From Phycisphaerae bacterium (GTDB lineage: Bacteria; Planctomycetota; Phycisphaerae; Phycisphaerales; SM1A02): a stretch of DNA of 17,342 nucleotides. The stretch covers positions 34,968 through 52,309 of the forward strand of contig NYSW01000004.1 in the NCBI GenBank assembly GCA_002683195.1. The letters are read 5' to 3'. Made by a program: the position numbers and the translations under genes. Numbering within the stretch: the first letter of the stretch is position 1; each line of letters starts with the position of its first letter. Shown here piece after piece: positions 9,684 through 16,667 of the stretch. The notes beneath the pieces are model-generated. The model ran no database searches. It was not told where the DNA came from and saw nothing but the letters and a program-made list of their open reading frames with translations.

Positions 9684-9689
9684 ATTATC
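9684..9689 (-). promoter_or_regulatory. Candidate -10 box (GATAAT) of the large secreted-protein gene
   Basis: On the minus strand GATAAT, one mismatch from TATAAT, sits 92 nt before the ATG at 9591, in the 198-bp gap after the isc operon. It lies downstream of the isc terminator, so it could give the secreted-protein gene its own promoter with a leader of about 85 nt. No clear -35 was found. Confidence 0.35.
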
Positions 9690-9730
9690 GACACTCCGAC
9701 CAAATCGCCTCTCTCGATCCCTGCGCGACG

Positions 9731-9759
9731 AAAAAACCGCCCTCCAAGCGGAGGGCGGT
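9731..9759 (-). terminator. Intrinsic terminator of the isc operon
   Basis: On the minus strand a perfect 10-bp stem, ACCGCCCTCC with GGAGGGCGGT around a GCTT loop, runs from 9759 to 9736 and is followed by a T-run (plus-strand A bases 9731-9736). It starts 30 bp after the iscA stop (9790). This is a classic rho-independent terminator and separates the isc operon from the secreted-protein gene. Confidence 0.93.
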
Positions 9760-9789
9760 CCTTGATCTTCGTCCAATGGACTCGGCGGG

Positions 9790-10227
9790 TCAGGCCGAGA
9801 AACTGGATCCACAGCCACAGGTGTTGGTGGCATTGGGGTTGGTGAACACGAATCCTCGACCCATGATCTCGTCCTTGAAGTCGATCGTGGTGCCGTTCAA
9901 GTAGAGGTAGGACTTCGGGTCGCACACCACGCTGACGGTGAAGGGTTCACCGTCGGCGACCCCGTCATCGCCGGTCGCGACCGCGGTCCCACCGACGTCG
10001 ACCGCGGCGGAGGTGGTGGCGGCAGGTTCGGGCCGACGGTTGTAGGTGAAGTCCCACAGCTCGTCGGAATCCTTCGCGACCTCGGTCAGGTCGAGCAGGT
10101 AACTGAAACCGCTGCAGCCCCCACCCTTGACGCCGACCCGGAGTCGGATCTTGGCGGGGTCGAGGTCCTGCTGGCGGATGATGGCGTCGATTTCGCGGGC
10201 TGCGGTCTCGGTGACGTTTACGGGCAT
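9790..10227 (-). CDS. iscA: A-type Fe-S cluster carrier IscA with an internal insertion
   Basis: This A-type carrier (HesB/IscA/ErpA family) holds iron or Fe-S clusters and passes them to apo-proteins. It has 145 aa, against about 107-120 for usual members. The three family cysteines are present: Cys38 in GVKGGGCSGF and Cys137/Cys139 in NTCGCGSSFSA. The core match includes YLLDL, CDPKSYLYLNGTTIDF (102-117) and GFVFTNPNA (125-133). The extra length lies between DFTY (59-62) and EPFTV (94-98), an Ala/Thr/Gly-rich stretch of about 30 residues where family members usually have a short turn. ATG 10227 is chosen over the longer frame because AGAGGAG lies just upstream and because family homology begins there (VNVTETAAREI). 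It is last in an operon with iscS and iscU (25 bp gap) and followed by the terminator. ErpA or SufA is possible by sequence, but the position argues for IscA. Confidence 0.9.
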   Translation of the reverse strand: MPVNVTETAAREIDAIIRQQDLDPAKIRLRVGVKGGGCSGFSYLLDLTEVAKDSDELWDFTYNRRPEPAATTSAAVDVGGTAVATGDDGVADGEPFTVSVVCDPKSYLYLNGTTIDFKDEIMGRGFVFTNPNATNTCGCGSSFSA

Positions 10228-10252
10228 CAGACGGACTCCTCTCGATGCGAGG

Positions 10253-10684
10253 TCAGTGGGTGTGGGAATGTTCGTCGGACTCGACCTCGAGACCATTCTT
10301 CTTCTTGTAATCGGCGATCGCGGTGCGGATCGAATCCTCGGCCAGAACCGAGCAATGGATCTTCACCGGAGGGAGTGCAAGTTCTTCGACGATCTCGGTG
10401 TTTCGGATCTTCAATGCATCATCGACGTTCCGCCCCTTGATCCACTCGGTGGCCAGGGAGGAACTCGCGATCGCGGAACCGCAACCGAAGCACTTGAACT
10501 TGGCATCTTCGATCACGCCGTCGTCGCCGACGCGGATCTGGAGCTGCATCACGTCGCCGCATTCGGGGGCGCCGACGATGCCGACGCCGACGTCCGATCG
10601 GTCCTTGACCTCTCCGGAGGTTCCGAAGGAACCGACGTTGCGAGGATTCTGAAAGTGATCGACTACTTTTTCGCTGTAGGCCAT
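10253..10684 (-). CDS. iscU: Fe-S cluster assembly scaffold IscU
   Basis: This scaffold assembles [2Fe-2S] clusters from sulfur delivered by IscS. The protein is 143 aa, slightly longer than the usual 128 because of the C-terminal tail. Ligand cysteines Cys42 (APECGD, with Asp44), Cys68 (FGCGSAIASSS) and Cys111 (KIHCSVLAED) are all present. LPPVK (104-108) is the motif recognised by the HscA chaperone in other bacteria, and an hscA gene may therefore exist elsewhere. An additional Cys65 (KCFGCG) sits three residues before a ligand. The tail SDEHSHTH is His-rich and could bind metal; this is inference. AAGGAAG lies 8 nt before the ATG. It is second in the operon, 34 bp after iscS. Confidence 0.96.
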   Translation of the reverse strand: MAYSEKVVDHFQNPRNVGSFGTSGEVKDRSDVGVGIVGAPECGDVMQLQIRVGDDGVIEDAKFKCFGCGSAIASSSLATEWIKGRNVDDALKIRNTEIVEELALPPVKIHCSVLAEDSIRTAIADYKKKNGLEVESDEHSHTH

Positions 10685-10711
10685 GGGTCTGCTTCCTTAC
10701 GAATGGCGGGG

Positions 10712-10729
10712 AGTCCCGTCAGTGGGACT
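10712..10729 (-). other. Intercistronic hairpin around the iscS stop codon
   Basis: AGTCCC (10712-10717) pairs with GGGACT (10724-10729), leaving a 6-nt loop (10718-10723) that contains the iscS stop codon (10719-10721). It lies in the 34-bp gap before iscU. No T-tract follows, so it is not a terminator; a role in mRNA processing or stability is possible but not shown. Confidence 0.45.
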
Positions 10730-11951
10730 GCCACACGATGGTGGTGATGTCGATGCCTTCCTTGTGGAGATCGTAGAGCGGGCTGAGCTTCCGAAGATGC
10801 TCCACCGCCTCCGCGATCGAATCGATCGCGAAATCGACCTCCTCCTCGGTCGAGAACCGGCCGAGCGAAAGGCGGAGTGATGAATGGGCGAGTTCGTCGC
10901 CGAGCCCGAGGCCCTTCAGGACGTAACTGGGTTCGAGGCTCGCACTGGTGCAGGCGGACCCGCTGGAACAGGCGATGTCCTTGATGCCCATCATCAGCGA
11001 TTCGCCTTCCACGAAGCCGAACGAGATGTTGGTCAGGTGAGGAAGCCGTCGATCCGCGTGACCGTTGACTTCCACCACGTCGAGGCGGGAGGAGAGTTCG
11101 GTCTCGAACTTCTTTCGAAGGATCAGGAGACGGTCGCGTTCGGCTTCCATCTCGGCCCCGCAGATCTCGCAGGCGGCACCGAACCCCACGATGCCGGAAA
11201 CGTTGAGGGTTCCCGACCGCATGCCACGCTCGTGACCACCACCGTCCATCATCGCCTGCAGGCGAACTCGCGGTCGCCTTCGACGCACGTAGAGGGCGCC
11301 GACCCCCTTCGGGCCGTACATCTTGTGGCCGGACCAGGACAGAAGATCGATGTTGTCCTTTTCGACGTCGGTCGGCATCTTGCCGACCCACTGGGTGGCG
11401 TCGGTGTGGAAGACGACGCTCTTCTCACGGCAGAGAGCGCCGATCTCCGGAACCTCGTTGATCGTGCCGACCTCGTTGTTCGCCCACATGATGGTGACGA
11501 GAATCGTGTCCTCGCGCATCGCCTGCCGAACCATTTCGGCGGTGATGACGCCATCCGGTCCCGGCTCGATCCAGGTGACATCGAAGCCTTCACGCTCGAG
11601 TCGCTTGCACGGATCAAGCACGGCCTTGTGTTCGATGATCGCGGTGATGATGTGTCCGCGGCCCGACGAGCCCGCCGGTGCCTTGGCGTACATCTGGGCC
11701 GCACCCTTGATCGCAAGGTTGTTGCTCTCGGTCGCACCACTGGTCCAGACGATCTCCTTCGGACCGGCTCCGATCAGGGTGGCCGCCTGCTGGCGGGCCT
11801 TGTCGACGCCGGCCTCGGAGGCCCAGCCGAAGGCGTGGTTGCGGCTGCCGGGGTTGCCATAGATCTCAGTGAAGTACGGCAGCATCGCTTCAACCACCCT
11901 CGGGTCGGTCCGGGTGGTGGAGGCATTGTCCATGTAGATCGGAAGATTCAC
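10719..11951 (-). CDS. iscS: Cysteine desulfurase IscS
   Basis: This PLP enzyme converts cysteine to alanine and passes the sulfur as persulfide to IscU and other acceptors. The length of 410 aa is that of group I desulfurases (E. coli IscS has 404). Motifs: YMDNASTT (6-13), SGATESNN (71-78), His108 (IIEHKAVL), SGHKMYGPKG (207-216) with the PLP-binding Lys210, GGGHERGMRSGTLN (237-250), and the mobile loop SSGSACTSASLEPS (329-342) with the catalytic Cys334. The start is GTG at 11951, supported by AGGAG 10 nt upstream; the frame's first ATG lies at residue 7 inside the conserved N-terminus. It is the first gene of iscS-iscU-iscA. No iscR precedes it and no hscBA-fdx follows, so regulation cannot be inferred from known IscR logic. 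The divergent neighbour is panC, 258 bp away. Confidence 0.96.
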   Translation of the reverse strand: MNLPIYMDNASTTRTDPRVVEAMLPYFTEIYGNPGSRNHAFGWASEAGVDKARQQAATLIGAGPKEIVWTSGATESNNLAIKGAAQMYAKAPAGSSGRGHIITAIIEHKAVLDPCKRLEREGFDVTWIEPGPDGVITAEMVRQAMREDTILVTIMWANNEVGTINEVPEIGALCREKSVVFHTDATQWVGKMPTDVEKDNIDLLSWSGHKMYGPKGVGALYVRRRRPRVRLQAMMDGGGHERGMRSGTLNVSGIVGFGAACEICGAEMEAERDRLLILRKKFETELSSRLDVVEVNGHADRRLPHLTNISFGFVEGESLMMGIKDIACSSGSACTSASLEPSYVLKGLGLGDELAHSSLRLSLGRFSTEEEVDFAIDSIAEAVEHLRKLSPLYDLHKEGIDITTIVWQSH

Positions 11952-12192
11952 GCTCGCTTGACTCCTTGAGTGGTCACCGTCTCCAATGAGTCGATGCCCT
12001 TGATGAATCCGGGCTCTGCTTCATGCAGGCAAGACAGTCGCCCGCCGGGCTTTCCGACGAAACTGCCACAATCGGATTCGTATGGCCTGACGCGAGGATG
12101 CAGCCCCGTGCCAGAGATTCATTCTACCGACGAAACGACTGAGACTCCACTGCCTGGAAGCAGAGAAAACCACTCCCCGGACGCCAAAGACC

Positions 12193-12198
12193 TACACT
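12193..12198 (+). promoter_or_regulatory. Candidate -10 box (TACACT) of panC
   Basis: TACACT keeps four of six consensus positions and ends 11 nt before the ATG at 12210, implying a leader of only about 4-5 nt. There is no Shine-Dalgarno upstream of panC. The rest of the 258-bp divergent spacer with iscS shows no clear -35 box, riboswitch or known operator. Confidence 0.38.
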
Positions 12199-12209
12199 CG
12201 GACCCCGAT

Positions 12210-13070
12210 ATGCCGGATCCAGCGATCATCCACCACCCCGATGACCTTCGTGAGTTTCACGGAGGAACCTTCGTACCGACCATGGGAGCCCTCCATGAGG
12301 GCCATTTGTCGCTGATTCAGACCGCATCCCAACACCCGGGGCCGGTGCTCGCCAGCATTTTCGTCAATCCGACCCAGTTCTCGCCAGATGAGGATTTCGA
12401 CGCCTATCCGCGCGGTCTCGATCAGGATGCATCCCTCGCGGCGGAGGCTGGTTGCGACGCCATCTATGCACCGTCCCCCGAAACGATCTACCCGGAAGGA
12501 CCGGAAGCCGCGGTGGCCGCCGCCGCCGCCTTCCCGTTACCACCCGCCGCCATTCGCCCCGGTCTCGAAGACGCGGATCGCCCGCACTTCTTCGGCGGTG
12601 TCTGCCTGATCGTTCAACGCCTGCTCCAGCACGCTCGGCCGGCTCGGGCGATCTTCGGAGAAAAAGACTGGCAGCAGTTGCAGGTGATCGACGCGATGGT
12701 CGCCGCCGACTCCGAACTGTCGGACATCGCGATCATTCCGGCGGCCACCATGCGGGATTCGGACGGACTCGCGAAGTCCAGCCGCAACACTCGTATTCCG
12801 CCATCGGAACGAGATCGGGCCCTGGGACTCGGCCGCGCGTTGCAGGTCGCCCATGCGGCCCAGCATCCCGCGACGGCGGAGTCCATGATGCGAGACACCC
12901 TCGACGCCCATGATCTGGACATCGGCTACGCGGTGATTCGAAACCCCCGCACCCTCCTGCCAGTCACGGATTTCACCGAACCGGCGCGAGCCCTGATCGC
13001 CGCGGTTCTTCGTTGGGACGGTGGCTCGGTCAGACTCATCGACAACCGCGCCATGACCGTATGGCGTTGA
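12210..13070 (+). CDS. panC: Pantothenate synthetase (pantoate-beta-alanine ligase)
   Basis: This enzyme joins pantoate and beta-alanine using ATP, the last step to pantothenate (vitamin B5, coenzyme A precursor), in the cytosol. From ATG 12210 it has 286 aa, the usual length. It shows PTMGALHEGHLSL (23-35), whose HEGH corresponds to the HIGH nucleotidyltransferase signature, NPTQFSPDEDFDAYPR (53-68) for pantoate binding, HFFGGV (126-131), GEKDWQQLQ (150-158) and DGLAKSSRN (185-193), the KMSKS-like loop. The residue before SSRN is Lys where Met is more usual. The reading frame is open for 80 more codons upstream, but that part is polar, lacks homology and has no ribosome binding site, so the later ATG is preferred. 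Its stop overlaps the start of the next gene by 10 nt (ATG at 13061), suggesting translational coupling. panB and panD are not nearby. Confidence 0.95.
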   Translation: MPDPAIIHHPDDLREFHGGTFVPTMGALHEGHLSLIQTASQHPGPVLASIFVNPTQFSPDEDFDAYPRGLDQDASLAAEAGCDAIYAPSPETIYPEGPEAAVAAAAAFPLPPAAIRPGLEDADRPHFFGGVCLIVQRLLQHARPARAIFGEKDWQQLQVIDAMVAADSELSDIAIIPAATMRDSDGLAKSSRNTRIPPSERDRALGLGRALQVAHAAQHPATAESMMRDTLDAHDLDIGYAVIRNPRTLLPVTDFTEPARALIAAVLRWDGGSVRLIDNRAMTVWR

Positions 13071-14308
13071 TCCGGGCCGCCATTCTCGCGTTCGTGATTT
13101 CCCCGGCGATCATCGCCTGCAGCGTCAGGACTCCGGGCTCGGGTCCCCAGATCGCGGGGGACCGGGAACCGCCGCCCCTGAACTACCCGCTGTGGACGGA
13201 TCCTCCGTCTCCGGAAGCGAGCGAAGTCTTCGGCCGAGGGCAACCCGTCGGATTCGCGGTGCTCGACCCCAAAGGCCGGGCGATCTCGATGACTCGACAT
13301 CCCGATCGAGGCTCGGTGGAAATCTGGGAAGCGACACCGTTCCCGGTCTCCGATGTGATTTCAGTGATCGATGCCGACCTCATCGGATCGGTCACCGGAC
13401 GGATCGCCATCATCGAGTGCGCCGCCGCCGATCCTCGAGCCGGACATCCGGTTCCCCGACGCCGTGCCGTCGACGGTTTGCTTTTTCAGCCCGCCGGAGC
13501 GCGGAATCAACGGCTCGCCATCATTCTCGGCAGCCTCGCGCGATTCAATCCCGGGGAACGGTGGATGACCGAAGCATTTCTCCGCGATGGCTGGTGCGTG
13601 CTCGTCTCGAGTCCGCCGATCAATTCTCCAGATCCCACGACCCGGGGACGAACACGGGTGGCACCCGCAGCCGATCCCGAGAAAGCCGGCCGGATTCTCG
13701 CCGCGGAATTCGACGTTGCGATCGGCAGCTGGGCGGTCGGGCTCGCCGCCATCATGCGTCAATTCGAAGCCGATGCCCTGATCCCTTCCGGCCCGATGGC
13801 CCTGGTGGGCATGAGCAGCGGCGGGCTGGCCTCCCCGATGATCGCCGCCGCCCTTGATCCCATTCGCCGCACCGCCGCCGCCTCACTCATCGCCACCGGC
13901 ATCGACCCGGCCCTGATCATCGCCAGGACCTCGCTGCGGGACGACGACCTCCGAATCGAACGCCGTGGCCCTCGGATCAGCGATCACGACCTCCCTCGAT
14001 TCCTCGAGAGTTACCGCGAGGCGAGCACGCTGGATGGCGAAAATCTGAATCGATGGTTCGCGGACCGCCCCCTGTTGGTCATCGAAGCGGGATTCGATGC
14101 CGCCATCCCCGCCGAATCCCGCCGCCGTCTCCGCGAACGCCATGCGAAAGCCGCGTATTGGTGGCTACCCACCGGTCATTACGGGCTCTTCGCCGCGTTG
14201 CTCCAGGAAGCGGATCAGGTGGTGCGGTGGTTCAACCTGCGAATGCCGCACCCCGAAGGAACCGCCGAAAGTCTCGACCCGAACCGTTCAGACGAGAAAA
14301 AGAGGTGA
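13061..14308 (+). CDS. Lipoprotein alpha/beta hydrolase
   Basis: This is a 415-aa predicted lipoprotein. The hydrophobic leader LIRAAILAFVISPAIIA ends at Cys20 in a lipobox IIAC. The alpha/beta hydrolase part has the nucleophile elbow GMSSG (250-254, Ser252), an acid candidate Asp346 in VIEAGFDAAIP and His373 in LPTGHYGLF, in the order Ser-Asp-His expected for this fold. Before the elbow, RLAIILGSLARF (151-162) fits the first core strand and oxyanion region, and MTEAFLRDGWCVLVSSPP (169-186) the next helix and strand. Such enzymes cleave esters, amides or similar bonds; the substrate is not predictable. It is probably anchored at the outer leaflet of the inner membrane or in the outer membrane. 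ATG 13061 overlaps the panC stop by 10 nt, so the two are cotranscribed although no biochemical link is apparent. Upstream in-frame starts lie within panC and would bury the signal peptide. Confidence 0.78.
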   Translation: MALIRAAILAFVISPAIIACSVRTPGSGPQIAGDREPPPLNYPLWTDPPSPEASEVFGRGQPVGFAVLDPKGRAISMTRHPDRGSVEIWEATPFPVSDVISVIDADLIGSVTGRIAIIECAAADPRAGHPVPRRRAVDGLLFQPAGARNQRLAIILGSLARFNPGERWMTEAFLRDGWCVLVSSPPINSPDPTTRGRTRVAPAADPEKAGRILAAEFDVAIGSWAVGLAAIMRQFEADALIPSGPMALVGMSSGGLASPMIAAALDPIRRTAAASLIATGIDPALIIARTSLRDDDLRIERRGPRISDHDLPRFLESYREASTLDGENLNRWFADRPLLVIEAGFDAAIPAESRRRLRERHAKAAYWWLPTGHYGLFAALLQEADQVVRWFNLRMPHPEGTAESLDPNRSDEKKR

Positions 14309-14315
14309 TTCACGG

Positions 14316-14329
14316 GAGACCGTGGTCTC
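14316..14329. repeat. Short inverted repeat upstream of the thioredoxin-like gene
   Basis: GAGACC (14316-14321) and GGTCTC (14324-14329) form a near-perfect palindrome with a 2-nt centre in the 117-bp gap between the hydrolase and thioredoxin-like genes. The spacing is too tight for a stable RNA loop with all pairs, so it looks more like a dimeric protein-binding site than a terminator. No regulator can be named, and chance is possible. Confidence 0.25.
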
Positions 14330-14355
14330 GATTCGACGGCTCCTCCTCGTACCAT

Positions 14356-14390
14356 GGGATCCGACGAGACGCCCCTCGTCACGGGATCCC
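14356..14390 (+). other. Strong 5'-leader hairpin before the thioredoxin-like gene
   Basis: GGGATCC-GACGAG (14356-14368) pairs with CTCGTC (14375-14380) and GGATCCC (14384-14390). This gives 13 base pairs with a 6-nt loop (14369-14374) and one 3-nt bulge (14381-14383). It sits 36 nt before the ATG at 14426 and has no following T-run, so it is probably a leader structure and not a terminator. It also overlaps an unlikely upstream ATG (14354). Confidence 0.6.
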
Positions 14391-14425
14391 CCCCGTGCTC
14401 GGACTTCGAACGCAACGGAAGCCAC

Positions 14426-15646
14426 ATGCGAACCCTCACTCGAAATCGCCTGCTCTTCGCCTGCCTCTTCCTCGCGATGGCGCCCGCCATCGTCGAGACC
14501 GGTCCGGACGCCTCCGCATCCCAACGCCGCGAGGACGATCAGGAATCACGCCGCTGGAAGGACCGTCTCGCCCCTGCGGATCGTGACGCCGCCGAGGCGG
14601 GGGTCGGTTTCGCCATGCCGGAACTTCCCGCAGATCTCACCTGGTTGAAGGGGCGGGCGCCATTCAAGTCGATGGAGGAACTGCAAGGCCGGGTCCTGGT
14701 CATTCAAAGCTGGACCGCCGGCACTTCCCAGGGGCGGACGATTCCGAGGAAGGTCGAAAAGGCCCTTCGCGAAACCGGGAAGTCCGGGGACGTGATGGTG
14801 ATTCTGCTCCACACGCCGGAAGGCATCGAGAAGGCTCGAGCATTCTGCGAGCGAGTGAAGACCCCGTTCCCGGTGGCATTCGACGCTTCGGGCGCCGCCT
14901 GCGACCTCATCGGTGCCTACCGCCGACCGATCAACGTGGTGATCGATCGCGAAGGCGAGGTTCGTTACGCCGGCTTGACCGACAAGGGACTCCGAACCGC
15001 CGTCGCCAAGGTCGTGGCCGAACCTTTCAATGACCAGGACCTTCCCCCGGCCAGGATCAGTCCGCCCGAGCCGTCTGAGGAGACCAGTGAGATCGCGACC
15101 ACCTACCCCCCCATCAAGGGCGGGGTCGGATCGGCGACCGATCTTCGTGGCAAGAAAGCACCGACCTTCTTCGTCGATCGCTGGCTCAGCCCGGAACCGG
15201 ATGCCCGAGGCAAGGTCGCGATCGTCGACTTCTGGGCCACCTGGTGCGGACCCTGCGTCAAGGCCATTCCTCACATGAACGATCTTGCCGACACCTTTCG
15301 CGGGAAGGTCGAATGCGTCGGGATCTCCGATGAATCTCCCGACCGGTTCCTGAAGGGCCTGAGGCAGCGTGAACTCGACCCGTCGACGTTCAGGTACAGC
15401 CTTGCCCTCGACCCTGAAGGTCAGATGAAGAGTGCCTTCAACATTCGAGGCATTCCACACGTGGCGGTCATGTCCACCGACTGGATCGTCCGCTGGCAGG
15501 GCCATCCGGCCAACCTGACGGCGGCCATCGTCCAACAGATCATCGACGCGGATCCGGGCGTGAACTCGAAGCCCGAGGACTCGGGGGAGGGTGACGCTTC
15601 AGGAGGCCATCCTCCCTCTCGTTGGACGGTTGCTTCAAAGCGCTGA
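14426..15646 (+). CDS. Secreted tandem thioredoxin-fold protein (TlpA/ResA-like second domain)
   Basis: This 406-aa exported protein has two thioredoxin-like domains. The signal peptide is residues 1-31 (basic MRTLTRNR, core LLFACLFLAMAPA, end DASA). Domain 1 (about 62-200) has the fold's landmarks, VLVIQSWTAGTSQGRTIPRKVEKAL (90-114) and cis-Pro168 in RRPINVVID, but the CxxC position reads AGTSQG, so it cannot do dithiol chemistry. Domain 2 (about 243-375) has VDFWATWCGPC (267-277), with redox Cys274 and Cys277, and cis-Pro344 in RGIPHVAVM; this matches TlpA/ResA/AhpC-TSA-type periplasmic thiol-disulfide oxidoreductases. The C-terminal tail is polar and disordered. ATG 14426 is chosen over ATG 14354 because the signal peptide begins there; GGAAG (14417-14421) lies 4 nt upstream. 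It follows the hydrolase by 117 bp and converges with the prenyl synthase gene, the stops being only 10 bp apart. The partner substrate is unknown. Confidence 0.85.
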   Translation: MRTLTRNRLLFACLFLAMAPAIVETGPDASASQRREDDQESRRWKDRLAPADRDAAEAGVGFAMPELPADLTWLKGRAPFKSMEELQGRVLVIQSWTAGTSQGRTIPRKVEKALRETGKSGDVMVILLHTPEGIEKARAFCERVKTPFPVAFDASGAACDLIGAYRRPINVVIDREGEVRYAGLTDKGLRTAVAKVVAEPFNDQDLPPARISPPEPSEETSEIATTYPPIKGGVGSATDLRGKKAPTFFVDRWLSPEPDARGKVAIVDFWATWCGPCVKAIPHMNDLADTFRGKVECVGISDESPDRFLKGLRQRELDPSTFRYSLALDPEGQMKSAFNIRGIPHVAVMSTDWIVRWQGHPANLTAAIVQQIIDADPGVNSKPEDSGEGDASGGHPPSRWTVASKR

Positions 15647-15662
15647 AGCGGGCGGTTCAGCG
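15641..15662. other. Hairpin bridging two convergent stop codons
   Basis: CGCTGAA (15641-15647) and TTCAGCG (15656-15662) form a 7-bp stem with an 8-nt loop. The left arm contains the stop codon of the thioredoxin-like gene (15644-15646) and the right arm that of the prenyl synthase (15657-15659, minus strand). The gap between genes is only 10 bp. Without T-tracts it is a weak bidirectional termination or stability element at most. Confidence 0.35.
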
Positions 15663-16649
15663 TTCCCGGGAGACGACGGCACGAGCCAGGTCTCGGAGCA
15701 GGTCTTCCGTGCCGCCGAAGTCCTGACCGTCGATCGATTCGATCGCGGCTTCGATCTGCTCCACGGCGAATTCCTGAGCCCGATCGATCGCATCCCCGGC
15801 CCGAAGCAGGTTCAACAGGCCAGCGGCATCGCGACTCCGGAAGACCTCCACCGCGGCTGCGAAGGTGGCGGCATCCGCCCGATCGAGCAGCATGATCATC
15901 GGCAGGGTCAGTTTCCCCTTGGCGAGATCACGTCCGACACTCTTGCCCACGACTTCGAGGTCTCCCTCGAGATCGAGGATGTCGTCCCGGACCTGGAACG
16001 CGATCCCCAGCCGTTCTCCGAACTGCCCCAGCGCCTCGACCGTGTCGGGATCACCCCCGGCGATCCTTCCCCCAAGTCGCCCGCAGGCTCCGACCAGCAC
16101 CGCGGTCTTCCGGCGGACGATCTCGATGTAGGTCGGGAAGTCCAGTCCGAGATCATCCCGGTGATGAAGCTGGACCAGTTCCCCCTCGCACAGGGTGTTG
16201 GTGACTTTCCCCAGTCGCTCGGTGAGATCGGCATCTCCGATCGAGGCCGCGAGGTGGAATGCGTTGGAGATCAGATAATCGCCGAGCATCACCGCGGTCT
16301 CGTTTCCCCGGAGGCGATTGACCGTGGCCCCGCCCCGTCGGTCGTCGGCCTCATCCAGCACGTCGTCGTGCACGAGCGTCGCCATGTGGATCATTTCGAC
16401 CACGCCCGACAGGCGGAGCAGCGCATCCTGCTCGAAGACCGAGAGATCTCCGCCCGCCGCCGACGCGCCCGAAAGAAGGGTGAGCGTCGGCCGCAGCATC
16501 TTTCCGCGATATCTGGCCACATGACCACAGAGATCGGAGACCGCCGGAAAGTCGCTGGCGATCTGCCGTTCGAAGATCCGGGACACCTCGCTCAAGGCTT
16601 CGGCGAGCGGCGCGGCGATTCGTTCGTGTCTTGGGTCGAGGTTGATCAT
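15657..16649 (-). CDS. Polyprenyl (long-chain trans-prenyl) diphosphate synthase
   Basis: This enzyme extends an allylic diphosphate with isopentenyl diphosphate units, giving the side chain of a respiratory quinone or a related lipid. The protein is 330 aa. It has the first Asp-rich motif DDVLD (95-99, in LVHDDVLDEADDRRG), the second DDILD (222-226, in AFQVRDDILDLEGD), GKMLRPTL (49-56) for IPP binding and KTAVLV (181-186). The residue five before the first motif is Ala90, where enzymes making long chains carry small residues and farnesyl or geranylgeranyl synthases carry bulky ones. This suggests a C30-C45 class product (IspB/HepT-like); the exact length cannot be read. ATG 16649 fits the family start; the ribosome binding site is weak. 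It lies 63 bp downstream of a methyltransferase gene on the same strand, which could be cotranscribed. Confidence 0.92.
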   Translation of the reverse strand: MINLDPRHERIAAPLAEALSEVSRIFERQIASDFPAVSDLCGHVARYRGKMLRPTLTLLSGASAAGGDLSVFEQDALLRLSGVVEMIHMATLVHDDVLDEADDRRGGATVNRLRGNETAVMLGDYLISNAFHLAASIGDADLTERLGKVTNTLCEGELVQLHHRDDLGLDFPTYIEIVRRKTAVLVGACGRLGGRIAGGDPDTVEALGQFGERLGIAFQVRDDILDLEGDLEVVGKSVGRDLAKGKLTLPMIMLLDRADAATFAAAVEVFRSRDAAGLLNLLRAGDAIDRAQEFAVEQIEAAIESIDGQDFGGTEDLLRDLARAVVSRER

Positions 16650-16667
16650 GGTTCACAGAGTCCGGAT

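Noticed and set aside
10884..11969. 361-aa open frame antisense to iscS
   Set aside because: iscS is unambiguous, and the opposite product shows no family motif.
11970..12209. An 80-residue N-terminal extension of PanC
   Set aside because: The frame is open, but the sequence is polar and unlike PanC; no ribosome site precedes it, while ATG 12210 gives the normal family length.
11952..12209. A riboswitch or Fe-S regulator site between iscS and panC
   Set aside because: The spacer was read on both strands; no known aptamer core, IscR-like site or convincing -35/-10 pair for iscS was found.
14354..14425. Upstream ATG (14354) for the thioredoxin-like protein
   Set aside because: It would add 24 residues ahead of a signal peptide and lies at the base of a strong hairpin; ATG 14426 gives a proper signal peptide.
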